DNA of 64,000 nt from positions 558,001 to 622,000 of the forward strand of contig NC_134677.1 in NCBI RefSeq assembly GCF_024713945.1, written 5' to 3'. Each line of letters starts with the position of its first letter. The stretch's first letter is position 1. This DNA is from Dermatophagoides farinae (Eukaryota > Arthropoda > Arachnida > Sarcoptiformes > Pyroglyphidae). Below are positions 1 to 11,757 of this stretch, one piece after another. Under the pieces are notes generated by a model. It was not told where the DNA came from and did no database searches. It was given only the letters and a program-made list of their open reading frames with translations. The position numbers and the translations under genes were made by a program.

Positions 1-2226
1 TTTATGATCTAGAAAGAAAGAAAAACAAACAAACGAACGATATATCATCATCATCAAAATCAATCGATCGATCGATCATGATAATGTAAACAACAAACAA
101 AAAAACAAACACAAAACACGCATATTAAAAAACAATGAAAACAGGTAGAATATATGCAAAATGATCAATAATCAATATATTGAAATATCAAACAGAATAA
201 AAAACAAACAGCAAAAAAAAAATTGATACAGTAAAACATTGACCAAATTGTTGATTGACTTGATCGACTTGATCAATTGATCATTATCATTACCATCACC
301 ATCACCATCACCATCACAACATACAAACAAAACGAAAATGGCAACCAAATGACTGACGATCGATTGATTGATAATGATGATGATGTTTGACGGTCATTGT
401 AAAAAGGGAAAAACAAAATTTTCCACCTTCATTACTCACCAGAGGAAAAAGTGAATGTTTTGAAAATGAAAAAAAAAATTTTTTCGTTGTGAAAATATGA
501 AAAAAAACTGGTTTACATTTTTTTTTTATTTTAGCTAGTGGCCATCATCGTCGTGGTAGTCGTCATTGCCGCCGTTGGTTATTTTTTTCAAAAAAATTAT
601 CAAGAAAAAAAATGACGTTTGGCAACAACACATGCAATGTGTACATCCACACTGGCACACAAGTGATGTGAATAACTAGAGAAAAGGCGTCATACGAATC
701 ATCGTCATGATCATCATGATCATGATGATGATGTGATGAGCTAAAAAAAACTTGTAATTACAAAATAGACACATCAAACGCACACACATAGACAAACGAA
801 AAGAAAAACATCCAATGATCAAGAACCATGCGTTTAACCACACACACACACACACACAAACAAACAGAATAAGATGTGTGTGTGTGTGTGTGTGGATATT
901 CAATTATTAATCATATCAAAAAATAGAATTCCGTATAAAACAAGAATCTTGATAATGGATCATTTCGTTCGATCGTTTATCGGCAAAAAAAAAACGTGAT
1001 TCAATTTTTGCCATTCAATTTAATCATTGATCTATTACATAGATAGATGGAAAGTCAATACTTGTTAAAATTCAAACATAACCCAAAAAAACACCAAGAG
1101 AGAAAATCAACAAATAAACAACCAGAATAAAATAAGGGCACGATTCTTGAATTCGTGAAAGAGAAGTGGAAAAAAAACTAGTCGTGTTGTCGCTGTTGTT
1201 GTTGTAGTTGTCGAGAATAACAATGTAATGATAATGATAAAATTTTAATGAATAAAATTATGGTGAAACGAAAAAAAGTTTTTTTGTTCAATTTCAAAAA
1301 ATTCTTTAAAAAAAAATCTTTGAACAAAAAAAAAATTCTCAACAAACGGTAGGTGGTTCGGTTCCGTGATCATTATATTATAAATGACAACAGACAAACG
1401 AATGAAAAACAAAGAATTGAATAGTCAAAACACAAGAATACAGAATTCCAGACAACAACAACAACAGTGCGGTAGCAATAAAAATGAGAGAATCAAAAAC
1501 CAAAAAAAAAAAAACGACAACAAAGACGATCCGACAAAGAATCGTCGTCGTAATAATAAATGAGAATATATATGGCACAGTTGATGGAGAATGGAGTTTT
1601 TTTTGAAATTAATTAATTTATTTATTCATTCGATTCATTCGGTGATTTAAGACGATGTTTTTTATTTCTTTCTTTTTTGCTGTTTTGTTTTCATTCTTTT
1701 GATGTTTTTCATCATCACCATAAAGAGAATGGTCATCATAAAATGAATTTTTTTTTCACTTACATCTGGTTGGTTGGTTGGTTGGATGGTCGTTTTTTTT
1801 TCGTACAGCTAAACACACAAATCGCATTACACAATTGACGCAGATTGAAAAAGATTTTCAATCGATCGATCTATGTGGTTTTAGATTACAACCACCATAT
1901 ATATATCTGATTACAATCGATAATGGTGAAACAAAAAAAAATTATCACTGATTGATTATCACACATTTATATTTAGATTATCATTGAAAAAAAAATATTC
2001 AATCGATTGACAATTATTTGTTCATGATAAAAAAAAAGTGGTGCTGGTGTCGAATGCACAATCTTTGTGGCAAAATTTTTTTTTTGTCGTCCACAAACAT
2101 TCACTGAAATTCACAAACCAAATGATGATGATGATGGATGTTTTGCGCATTTGCAAAACAAGTCAAATTTAGTGAATAGATAGTGATCAGTCAAAAACCA
2201 AGTAAACCAAAAAAAAACTAACGACC

Positions 2227-2258
<32 letters not shown>

Positions 2259-4406
2259 GCGGCAGAAAAAGGCTAAACAAATATAATGTTCCGCATTATA
2301 TTCCATAAGTTTCTGATTCTGTAGATCATTTTTTTTTTGGTTTTGGTTTTGTTTGTGCAAGTGTGTGTATGTTTTTTTTATGGATGGATCAATCTGGTTA
2401 GTGTTTGTTTTATTTTTTTTTTGTTTCTTAACATGATTTTAAATTGGTTTTTTGAGTTTGAGCCTGTGTGTGTATACACCACACTATTGTGAGATTAATG
2501 ATTTTTTTTTTATATTCTGTTTGGATTCTCAAGAATTACAAATATAAAAAAAATGAGGGAGAATAATTGACACGCAATGAAATCAATGACGATGATCGCA
2601 GTTCATAGTTCATCATCATCACCATCATCATCATGAAAATGGCAGATTTTAAATCGATAAATATCGATTATGATGATGAATTTTCGGGTAAAAAGAAAAG
2701 CAAAAGCAAAAAAAAAAGAGATCATTTCCAGACCATGAATTTCAATTAGCAATTTATCCAGGTGAATAAAAAAAATGTATGTATGCAAGTTGATTGATTG
2801 AATGAATGAAAAACACAGGTAGATATATATGTGGCCTGGTCTGTTTTTTTGTTTGTTTGTTTATCTTAGAAAAAACACAAATTTTTCGCATTTATTTTTT
2901 TTTTTTTTTTTTTTGATTCTTTCATGGCATAGAATTTGACATTTGATATTTGAAAAATGGAAAATATTCTGGATTTCATCATGACGGGATTCTTCCAACA
3001 ACAACAACAACAAAAAAGAAAAGAAAACTTTTTTTTCTCGCTGTTGTCGTTTGTTTTTATGATGAAAACATTTCAATTTCAATTTTTTTTTTTTTTTTGA
3101 TTCAATGAATAAATTCCTTATTTTCAATTCTGCGTGCGTGTGTGTGTGTGTGTGTTTGTTTTTTTTCCTGTAACCAAAAAGAAAAAGGAATTTAAAAGCT
3201 AAAATCTTAGCTTCAACAAAAAAAAAATAAATAAAAAATACGGTGACAAAATTCAACCAAGCGAAAAAAAACGATCATCATCATCATCAAATGTCATCTT
3301 TTTATGTAAGATATACATACACACACAAACATTGAATGTGAAATGGAAAAAAACAAATAAAAACAAAATATCCGACCATTTAAATTCAAGGAAATGATCC
3401 AAATGAAATAAAAAAAACTTGTATTTTATCCAAATGATCAAGATCATGATGATGATCATGACGACGACGATGACGACGACGACGTTCATCCCTGGTTAAA
3501 TAATCGATGATCATTCAGTGTGCTTGCTTTATACGAGACAAAAACACATACTGAATTGATTACACTTCAATCGGTTTGTTTTGTTCCGAGCATACCACAC
3601 CAATAACGATATTTTATAGTTAAATATATATGTACCACTCCCATTGATGATATTCTATAGAAAAGAATGAAAAAAAAAACAAAAATGAACATTGCACGCA
3701 CAAGCAATAAAAAAATGAATGAATGAATGAACAAATTCTTAAAATGATGACGATGAAAAAAAACTAGAGCACGTTTTTTGTTGTTGTTGTTGTTGTTCGT
3801 AGTCATCTTTTTCATTCTCATTCACGTTTGATTCTATTCTGTTTAGGAATTTTTTTTTTCTTTTTATTAATTCCCACATTGTTTCAAGTGTAGAATTGAA
3901 AAAAAACATAAAGAATTTGCTTCTTCATTTCTACAGGAGAATTCTAGAAAAAAAAAGTTTTTCATTATTATTATTGACACATATGTAAATGAATCATCAT
4001 ATACCTTTTATCATTCAGCAACGACGACGAAAAAAAATGTCAAACTGTTCATAAAATTTCTTATGCTTTCTCTTTTTTCTTCGTTCATATGTGTGATTGA
4101 ACAAAAAATCACAAATCGCGTTTTATCGAAAAAAAAAACCAAAAAAGACCGACGGCTAATAAGTTCATTCATTCATCATTCAAGGTCACATCATCATCAT
4201 CATTCACCAGCAGCATTGTCGACTCATCTCTCTTTTTTTTCTACTGATCATTATCATCAAATCAACGACGACGACGACGACGACGATCATTCAACATTTG
4301 AAATAGCAAAAAAAAAAAAAAAAATTCTTTTCATTTCATTTCACAACCGTCAATCAAATAATAATTTCTTTACATATCGACCACATATACACACACGAAA
4401 AAAAAC
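1..4406. other. repeat-rich intergenic DNA, no gene recognised
   Basis: No open reading frame here looks like a protein. All candidates are translations of simple repeats (poly-Phe/Leu/Lys, Thr-His runs). The region holds a (CACCAT)n patch at about 293-317, a (CA)10 and a (TG)10 run facing each other at 839-894, an (AAC)n run at about 2227-2259, and many A8-A18 and T8-T18 runs. The last few hundred bases before 4407 are presumably promoter and 5' UTR of the GMP reductase gene; this is inference from position only. Confidence 0.7.
839..894. repeat. (CA)10 - 16 nt - (TG)10 inverted microsatellite pair
   Basis: A perfect (CA)10 at 839-858 and a perfect (TG)10 at 875-894 are separated by 16 nt. 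The two arms are reverse complements, so this microsatellite pair could form a 20-bp hairpin stem in single-stranded DNA or RNA. Confidence 0.9.
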
Positions 4407-5573
4407 ATGCCGACCATTGAAGAAGGAATTAAACTTGATTTCAAAGATGTTCTATTGCGGCCAAAACGTTCAATATTAAAAAGTCGTGCCGATGTTGATC
4501 TGAATCGTGATTTTCAATTCCGTAATTCGGAACATAAATATCATGGCATTCCTGTCATCGCTGCCAATATGGATACAATTGGAACATTTGAAATGGCTAT
4601 TGTATTGGATAAAGTAAGTGAAATTTTTTTGAATATTTTTTTTACGATTGATTTGACATTTGATCTTTTTCTTTTCTTTCTTCTTTTCTTTTCATTTTTC
4701 CACTTCGTTGTCATACATCACTGGCAGCACAACTGTTTCACTTGTATACATAAACATTATTCCTTAGAGGAATGGAGAGATTTTGCCCAGAATCATAAGG
4801 ATACACTTAAAAATGTTGCCGTCAGTTCTGGTTCAAGCCAAAATGATTTTGAAAAATTAAAAGAAATCATCAATATAGCACCGGATATAAAATATATCTG
4901 TTTGGATGTTGCCAATGGTTATAGTGAATCATTCGTAACATTCGTAAAAGATGTTCGTGCTGCATTTCCTCATCATACTATTATGGCAGGAAATGTCGTT
5001 ACTGGTGAAATGGTTGAAGAATTAATTCTTTCTGGTGCTGATATAATAAAAGTAGGCATTGGTCCTGGATCGGTTTGTACTACACGCAAAAAAACTGGTG
5101 TCGGTTATCCACAATTGTCAGCCGTTTTAGAATGTGCCGATGCAGCACATGGACTTGGTGGTCATATCATATCGGATGGTGGATGTACATGTCCAGGTGA
5201 TATTTGTAAAGCATTCGGTGCTGGTGCCGATTTCGTCATGTTAGGCGGTATGTTAGCCGGACATGATCAATGTAATGGTGATGTTGTGGTCAAATCGGAT
5301 GGACAAAAAGTGAAACAATTTTATGGAATGAGTTCCGGTACAGCTATGAATAAATATCATGGTGGTGTGGCCGAATATCGTGCCAGTGAAGGAAAAACCG
5401 TTGAAGTACCATATAAAGGTGATGTGGAAAAAACCATATTGGATATATTGGGTGGTTTACGATCAGCATGTACATATACTGGTGCATCACGATTACGTGA
5501 ATTGCCCATTCGTACGACATTCATACGTGTCACACAACAAACGAATGAAATTTTTCGTCAGCTTGAAGTTTAA
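4407..5573 (+). CDS. GMPR: GMP reductase
   Basis: NADPH-dependent GMP reductase converts GMP to IMP plus ammonia in cytosolic purine interconversion. Two exons, 4407-4613 and 4728-5573, joined across a 114-nt intron (GTAAGT...GGCAG, phase 0) give 350 residues, close to the roughly 345 of animal GMPR. The start [20 protein letters not shown] matches the family N-terminus. The TIM-barrel hallmarks are present: IHKHYS, the LDVANGYS strand, [10 protein letters not shown], and the IMPDH/GMPR signature [11 protein letters not shown], whose catalytic Cys falls at residue 186 as in human GMPR. The flap sequence FYGMSS..AMNK and [16 protein letters not shown] also match. There is no CBS domain, which argues for GMPR over IMP dehydrogenase. 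The intron is a multiple of three and has no stop codon. An AATAAA lies at about 5584, right after the stop. The gene is convergent with WASHC4. Confidence 0.96.
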   Translation: MPTIEEGIKLDFKDVLLRPKRSILKSRADVDLNRDFQFRNSEHKYHGIPVIAANMDTIGTFEMAIVLDKVSEIFLNIFFTIDLTFDLFLFFLLFFSFFHFVVIHHWQHNCFTCIHKHYSLEEWRDFAQNHKDTLKNVAVSSGSSQNDFEKLKEIINIAPDIKYICLDVANGYSESFVTFVKDVRAAFPHHTIMAGNVVTGEMVEELILSGADIIKVGIGPGSVCTTRKKTGVGYPQLSAVLECADAAHGLGGHIISDGGCTCPGDICKAFGAGADFVMLGGMLAGHDQCNGDVVVKSDGQKVKQFYGMSSGTAMNKYHGGVAEYRASEGKTVEVPYKGDVEKTILDILGGLRSACTYTGASRLRELPIRTTFIRVTQQTNEIFRQLEV

Positions 5574-5763
5574 AATTCTAAAAAATAAAAATCATCACTT
5601 ATTTTGGGTGCCAATTCATACACACACACCCACACACATATGATGAAATCAGTACCGTGGCCTTTTTTTCTGTCTGGCATTCATTTTTTTCATTTTATTT
5701 TATTATTTTGCCCATTGCCCATTTATATACATAAAACACGTACTTAAAAAATTTTTATGAATT
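5574..5763. other. convergent 3' gap with opposed polyadenylation signals
   Basis: Only 190 bp separate the GMPR stop (plus strand) from the WASHC4 stop (minus strand). A plus-strand AATAAA lies at about 5584-5589 and a minus-strand AATAAA (TTTATT on plus) at about 5694-5699, so the two 3' UTRs probably overlap or abut. A short CA-rich patch lies between. Confidence 0.6.
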
Positions 5764-8700
5764 TCAAAAATTTGATGATTTAAATAAAATTCGACAGCTT
5801 GTCATATTAAATTTGAGTAGTTGAAATTCACGATGAAACATTTCTATTCGTTTGATTGTTAAGCTTCGTGTTTGTTCAACATGATCATTCGATGCTGTTG
5901 TTGATGATGATTGAGGACGATTTATTAAGTTGGTGGCAGCAATGGATTCTTCTGTTTCAAATTTTTGAGGCATTGATTGTCGAACATAATCATCTATCGA
6001 TGCAAACCATTGTAAACAATCAAAATCATTCAATTGATTCAATAATTTCAATACATAAATTACACCCAAAGCAAAACCATCATCAGTAAACGATGCACCT
6101 TCTTGTTTATTTTTTCTTGCCAATTTCTCTTTACAGTGGATAATATATTCAACATAATTCAATGTAGTGGCCGGTAATATTACATAAAAATTACGCAAAT
6201 GAACATGTTTCGTATCACGAAATGTTGGTGCAAATACTTCGACCAATAATTTAAAATAATCAGTTGCTTCAGAATAATTATCTGCTACCGTTTTCAATAC
6301 AGAATCTAAATTACGAGCAGCTTCAAATGTTTCTTCAGCTAATTGATTTTCGGTTGATTCTTCTTGGACCATTCGTTCAAATATGGTTTGTTTCAAATCA
6401 TCAAGATCTGGTACAAAATTGGCAATTTCCGCCGTACAATGTAATGCACCACTACGAAGCATCCGTACAAATCCCATTACATTACCGATTTGTGTAAGCA
6501 ATTGACGAAATTTGTCCAAATATGTCATACCATCTTTAGCGATGCCAAGTTTACGAATTCCTTTTACAAATTTATCCGCACGTTCAAATGGAAATTTAGC
6601 CAGTCTGCCAGAAAGACCATTATTATTAGCCGAAATACGATTCATTTCTTCATTGGACATCATTTCACGAAAATGACGAATATCTTTTATCAATCGAGAT
6701 TTGATATGTTCTTCATGAAGAAATTGAAATAATGTTTGCAATTTTTTCCGTAGAAATTGATATGCAAAATTTACGGTTGAATTCAATATACCAAAACCAT
6801 GTGTTTGAACCGAATTCGCCACATGTCGAATGGTAAGAACATTCAGATGTTTGTTTGAAGAATTTCTTTCGACAAAAAATTGATTATTCAAATTATACAT
6901 GTAAGCTGCAACAAATATATGAATATTACGTGTGATTTCCAATACATCAAGTCCTTGTTCCAATGTTTGCGTTGGCAATTGAAGCGATGCAAATTCCAGA
7001 CCAAATTTTGAATGTGCAAATCCCAACATTGATTCATATGTTTTCCAATCATGCAATGCTATTGTTGTCATATTGTATGCAAGTTCATTGAGAAAATTTT
7101 CAAAATATTTTTTAAACCAAATGATTTTTCGTCCATAAAAAATTTTCATCAATTCTGCGCTTAAAAGTTTTGAAAAATCTTTATAATTCCGTTTGAATGG
7201 ATTTTTATCGCCAAGTTGAAGATCCAAATGTGTCAGGAATCGTAATTCATCTTCAAAATCTTTACAAACTGGATTTAAAAATTGTAACTTGAATGTACGT
7301 AAAACATCATCAACATAAGCTTGTATAAGTTTTTCCGATTTTGTTTCATCATCAATTGAATGTAGCAATGGAATTGAATCGGAAATTGCGGCAAAAAAAT
7401 ATTGTAAATCATTAATATCAGTACAGCCGATGGATTGGCTACCAAACGAGTCGTAAAAATGACGAAAATAAACTTTGATAATTTCATTATTGAAATAAAG
7501 ATATTGACAATCAAACATTTGACTGATGATGTTGAATATATTCAAAAAGAATGCTAAACGATTGGTGAGTATTTGTATTTTCGTCAAATCATCATTGGTG
7601 AAAAGATCCACATTAGATGTACAATAAGCAAAACATAATGATATCAAACTAAAACGTTTCGATGTAATTACAGGTCCATTCAAACAATTAGCACAAAGAA
7701 TTATTGATGATAAAAGATCCAGTTTTTGTTCGGAATAATTTGTAACATTATTCAGTAGTTTACGTTTTGTTCTGGTCAATATATTCAATATTGCACAAGC
7801 ATTATATTTTTGATAATGTGTTGTCACTTCGATCAATATTTTCTTGTGTCTTGAAAAAAATCGTTTAATTCCTTGCAACAATATTATTGCTTTACAAAGG
7901 GCTATCGTATCGATTTTCGATAATGGACAATTACATTGACAATGAATTGCAATACAATTACGTATTAGATTCGATAATTGTCGTATGTGTTCGAAACCAT
8001 CTTTCATTAATTGAATATGGATGAACACCTGATTCAAAGCATCACCATCACCGATATCATTATAGAATCCTGAATTGAATGATTGTTCAGTGGTAACTAG
8101 CCATTGTGTTATCATCGGCGTCAATGATTTCATTTGATGATCAATAAAACCGGATTTCATTAATAGTTCACGTTGATTAACAAAATGATCAAACATTTTG
8201 GTATCGGCTAATTGTCTGGGTAGTGTATACAGAAGCATTTGATCAGGTGAAATATTTATATTGCCCGGAAGATGTACATAGATTATATTGAATTTTTTCT
8301 GCTGATCGATCAGTATTTTCAATAATTTTTTATCCGAATCTTTCCAAAACATGTGTATGTATAAAGAGAAAAAAGTCGTCACGGATAAAAGTCGATATTC
8401 ATCAATAAATTTTTCTTCACTTTGTTCCAATTCTGTGCACACATTACGTATGTAAGAGGCCATATTATCATTTAAATGGCAATTTTTCAATATCGTTTCA
8501 TTTTCGGCAATATTCAAATTTATTATTGAAACTACAAGGCCTTTGAAAAACATTGAATCGATACATTGAAACGTTCTGTTCATTGTTGTCGATGTGGATG
8601 AATGTGTTCCCGCTATTGAACCTTCCAATAATTCACGTTCAATTTCATTGATAATTGTCATTAAAGATTGAATTTCATTTTCACGATTTTCAAGATGATA

Positions 8701-9568
8701 ATGCGATAGATCTCTCAATACGGTTTCCAATGATCTTTTATAATTGAAAATATCACGTCGTATTACTGATGATTGTTGACTGAATACCTGGTCAAGATTG
8801 ATCAATGTTGTGGCTAGATTTGCGAATGATTCCCATGCAATATCGAATCGAATATTTTCATTTAAATCTGGCAATATTTCTCGTAATGATGTCTGAAATT
8901 GTTTATCTTTTGTTTTGACATTTGCATACAAAAGAAATGTATGTTGTTGCATAATCAGATTGGTGGCCACTTCATAGCAACGTTTTACATAACATATTAA
9001 ATTAAATAAAATTGGCAGTATGGATGCAACAGCTGAAAATTCATCATCTTCATCAATCATTTTGTTTGTATATTTATCATTGTCGGTTTTTACATCCAAA
9101 ACTATCGCTTCTTTTGCTGCCAAATTGATAACATTATCTTCACGATATAACAGAATTGGACCGATAAATTTCTTGATGCCCATAATGGACAATTCATTCA
9201 TTTCATCCACCAATGAAGCAAATACTAGCATTAATTTATTCAATTGAGTATTGCCACATGTTTGTAATAATTCCATGAAATTTGTATGCTCTTCAAACAG
9301 GATATTTTCATTACGAGCATAAAATTGTCGATGTTCATCGAAAAATGTGAATGAACTAAAACCACTATAGGAATCATTGAAATCAAATTTATCATTAACA
9401 TTTTCGATATCCGAATATAGTTCATCGATAAATGTTCGATATTTTTTCACTGTATCATGACGTAGTTTGTCTAAATGAATAAAATGAATAGAAATGAATT
9501 GATTTTACACAAAAACCAATTAGCCACTTACCAATTATTTCTTGATCCAAATCTGAAGAAGTGGACAT
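5764..9568 (-). CDS. WASHC4: WASH complex subunit 4 (SWIP / strumpellin-and-WASH-interacting protein)
   Basis: Subunit of the pentameric WASH complex, which activates Arp2/3 on endosomes for retromer-linked sorting. Exon 1 is 9532-9568 (ATG at 9568) and exon 2 is 5764-9470, joined by a 61-nt phase-1 intron (GTAAGT...TTTAG). The product is about 1247 residues, versus roughly 1170 in vertebrates. Without exon 1 the frame only opens at a GTG (9450), so the spliced start is preferred. Identity rests mainly on the conserved C-terminal third: a block with GFVRMLRSGALHC and NFVPDLDDL, then LRNFYVILPATTLNYVEYII near residue 1104 and FTDDGFALGVIYVLKLLNQ near 1139. The rest is alpha-helical with no catalytic motif, as expected for a scaffold. 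The gene is convergent with GMPR and in tandem with the CENP-B-like gene upstream. Confidence 0.93.
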
Positions 9569-10233
9569 TTTTAACAAATTTTTTTCCGGCACGTAAAAAA
9601 TGAAATGATAAAAAAAACACCTCTTGATTCAAAACACCACAGATCACCACAAAATATACACTCGACAAATATAAGAATTTCGAATTACACAAAAATATCG
9701 AATTGACTATCGATAGTCACAATGCGATTGTTTTCGAAAAAAACAATTCTGTTATTCTGTCAAATTGAACACATTGGAAAAAATGAATTTTAAAAATTTT
9801 TTATTTCTTATATATACGAAGAATCATGAGAAACAAATCAAAAACAAACAAACAGAAAATAATCACAAAACAATATTAGATGCTAATCACAACAAAGAAG
9901 AATAGAGAAAAAAAATGAATATGCTCAAATTCAAACAAAAATGACAACTAATTCAAACAGAAAAAATTCAGAATTTTACGAGCAAATACACATAATGTGA
10001 ATGTGAATGAATGAATGAATAAGGGATGAATTAAAAAGGCCAAAAGAAAAAAACACCAACATCTGCCATAATTAATGTGTATATATTGTTGGTCCAATAG
10101 ATGGCAGCCAAAATTTATTGATTGATTTTTATAAACAAACAGAATTTGGTCCCAGAATTCACAATCTTTAATTTGGATGAAAGTTTCTTGGAATTTTTGA
10201 TTTTTTTTAATGAATGAATGAATAAAAAAATTT
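9569..10233. other. WASHC4 upstream region / CENP-B-like 3' UTR
   Basis: This 665-bp gap lies between two minus-strand genes. It should hold the WASHC4 promoter and 5' UTR next to 9569 and the 3' UTR of the upstream gene near 10233. A minus-strand AATAAA (TTTATT on plus) at about 10114-10119 is a plausible polyadenylation signal for the latter. No coding sequence is recognised. Confidence 0.5.
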
Positions 10234-11757
10234 TCATTCAACATTATCACCACCATTATCGAATGTTGATGGTGGCCAATAATTATTTTGATATTGCTGC
10301 TGTTGCCGTTGCCGTTGCCGTCGTCGTGATTGTGGCGTGACCATTTGATGTTGATGAAGATTTTTCAATGAATCTTTAATCAATGAAAGTTTTTGATTAT
10401 AAATTTCACGATATGGATGTAATATGTGTGCTAGATTTTGTTTGAAACCAAGAAAACGTTTTAAATCATTATCTCTTGATTCAAGTATATTAATAATTGC
10501 TTCACTTAATTTAAATACAATTGCTAATGATTGTGCATCAAGACGATTAATTGATTGTTGTTGTTGTTGTTGTTGATTGCCACTACTGCCACCATTACCA
10601 CTGCTATTGTTACTATTGATTTTTTCATTAACAAATATTGATGTCACCAATTTGCCCCAGAATAATTCCATTATGTCATTTTCAAAATTATTTTTTGACA
10701 TTATTGCGGTTTGTTGTTGACTAGTATCGATTCCATTTGAATAATTATTATCACTTTTATCATCATCATCATCATCATCTTCTTCTTCAATCACAGTGAT
10801 TGGTTCATCAATCGATATTGGTATATGATTATTATGATGATCATCATTATAATTCATCATCATTGTTATGATGTCGTCATTATGATTATGATTACTGTTG
10901 CCATTGTTGATTCTCGACAATTGAATCGGATGTTCAGCAAAACAATTTTCAAATAAATCATTCGATTGATTATCATTACCATTCACAAATGTTGTTATTG
11001 TTGAGGAATTATTATCATCATCATCATTATCATTATTGACATTAACATTGGTTTGGTCGATATTTTCAAAACAAAAACGTTTACGAAAACGTTCGAACCA
11101 ACTATGGCTTGGTTTGAATTCCATTTTTTCAATACCATTATTATTATTATTATTATCATAATTACCACCGTTGAATGTTGTCATCGTTTCTTGTTGTTGT
11201 CGTTTAGCATTTTCAAATAATTTCAATGCCTTATCACGTACTTGTGAATAGCGTATAGTATCGATTGAATAATTACGATGTTTAATCCAATTATATAATG
11301 ATAATTCAATTTCATCGATAAAATTATTTTGATTATTATTACGTGCATATGAAATTTGATAATATTGATTCTGTACGATGGCACTATTTTTACAGAATGC
11401 TTTTATCTGTTCTTTTTTCGAACGTATAGTGCTCACTGTTGATGATGGTAGATTATATTCATGACAAATGGATGAATTTGATTCACCTTTTTCCAAACGT
11501 TTAATTATCTCCAATTTCAGACCCAATGTTATGTTTTTACGATTTTTACGTTTTGTTATCATTGTTTTTGGTTTCATTGGTGTCTTCGATGCTGATGTTG
11601 ATGTGGTGGTTGATTGTGTTGCCGATAATGATGATGATGATGATGAATTTTGTTTTTGCAATTTAGACATTGATGATGATTCGCTAGTTGTCGTAGATGT
11701 TCGTTGTGGATGATTATTACGATTCAATAATGATGATGATGATCGGATTTTCGACAT
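10234..11757 (-). CDS. CENP-B/Tigger-type HTH DNA-binding protein without DDE domain
   Basis: Intronless 507-residue protein. Residues 1-70 are Ser/Thr-rich and disordered. Residues about 75-120 form the first CENP-B-type (Psq-like) helix-turn-helix: basic NRKNITLGLKLEIIKRLEKG, then SSICHEYNLPSSTVSTI. Residues about 145-230 resemble the second, Tc5/CENP-B-type HTH, with an Asn-rich insert and ending in SHSWFERFRKRF. Asn/Asp-rich acidic stretches follow (an EEEDDDDDDDKSDNN run and others), then a C-terminal helical part containing MELFWGKLVTSIF and LAIVFKLSEAIINILESRD. The pogo/Tigger DDE transposase core is absent, and no catalytic Asp triad context is visible. The protein is most simply read as a host gene derived from the DNA-binding part of a pogo-like transposase; overall it resembles CENP-B (N-terminal DNA binding, acidic middle, C-terminal helices). 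The C-terminal domain is not recognised and function is unknown. Confidence 0.8.
   Translation of the reverse strand: MSKIRSSSSLLNRNNHPQRTSTTTSESSSMSKLQKQNSSSSSSLSATQSTTTSTSASKTPMKPKTMITKRKNRKNITLGLKLEIIKRLEKGESNSSICHEYNLPSSTVSTIRSKKEQIKAFCKNSAIVQNQYYQISYARNNNQNNFIDEIELSLYNWIKHRNYSIDTIRYSQVRDKALKLFENAKRQQQETMTTFNGGNYDNNNNNNGIEKMEFKPSHSWFERFRKRFCFENIDQTNVNVNNDNDDDDNNSSTITTFVNGNDNQSNDLFENCFAEHPIQLSRINNGNSNHNHNDDIITMMMNYNDDHHNNHIPISIDEPITVIEEEDDDDDDDKSDNNYSNGIDTSQQQTAIMSKNNFENDIMELFWGKLVTSIFVNEKINSNNSSGNGGSSGNQQQQQQQSINRLDAQSLAIVFKLSEAIINILESRDNDLKRFLGFKQNLAHILHPYREIYNQKLSLIKDSLKNLHQHQMVTPQSRRRQRQRQQQQYQNNYWPPSTFDNGGDNVE

Noticed and set aside
4063-4479. 138-codon plus-strand frame overlapping the GMPR start
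   Set aside because: It is Ser/His/Asp repeat translation in another frame and ends inside GMPR exon 1. It is 5' UTR.
7275-7514. Short minus-strand frames inside WASHC4
   Set aside because: Shadow frames of the long WASHC4 exon.
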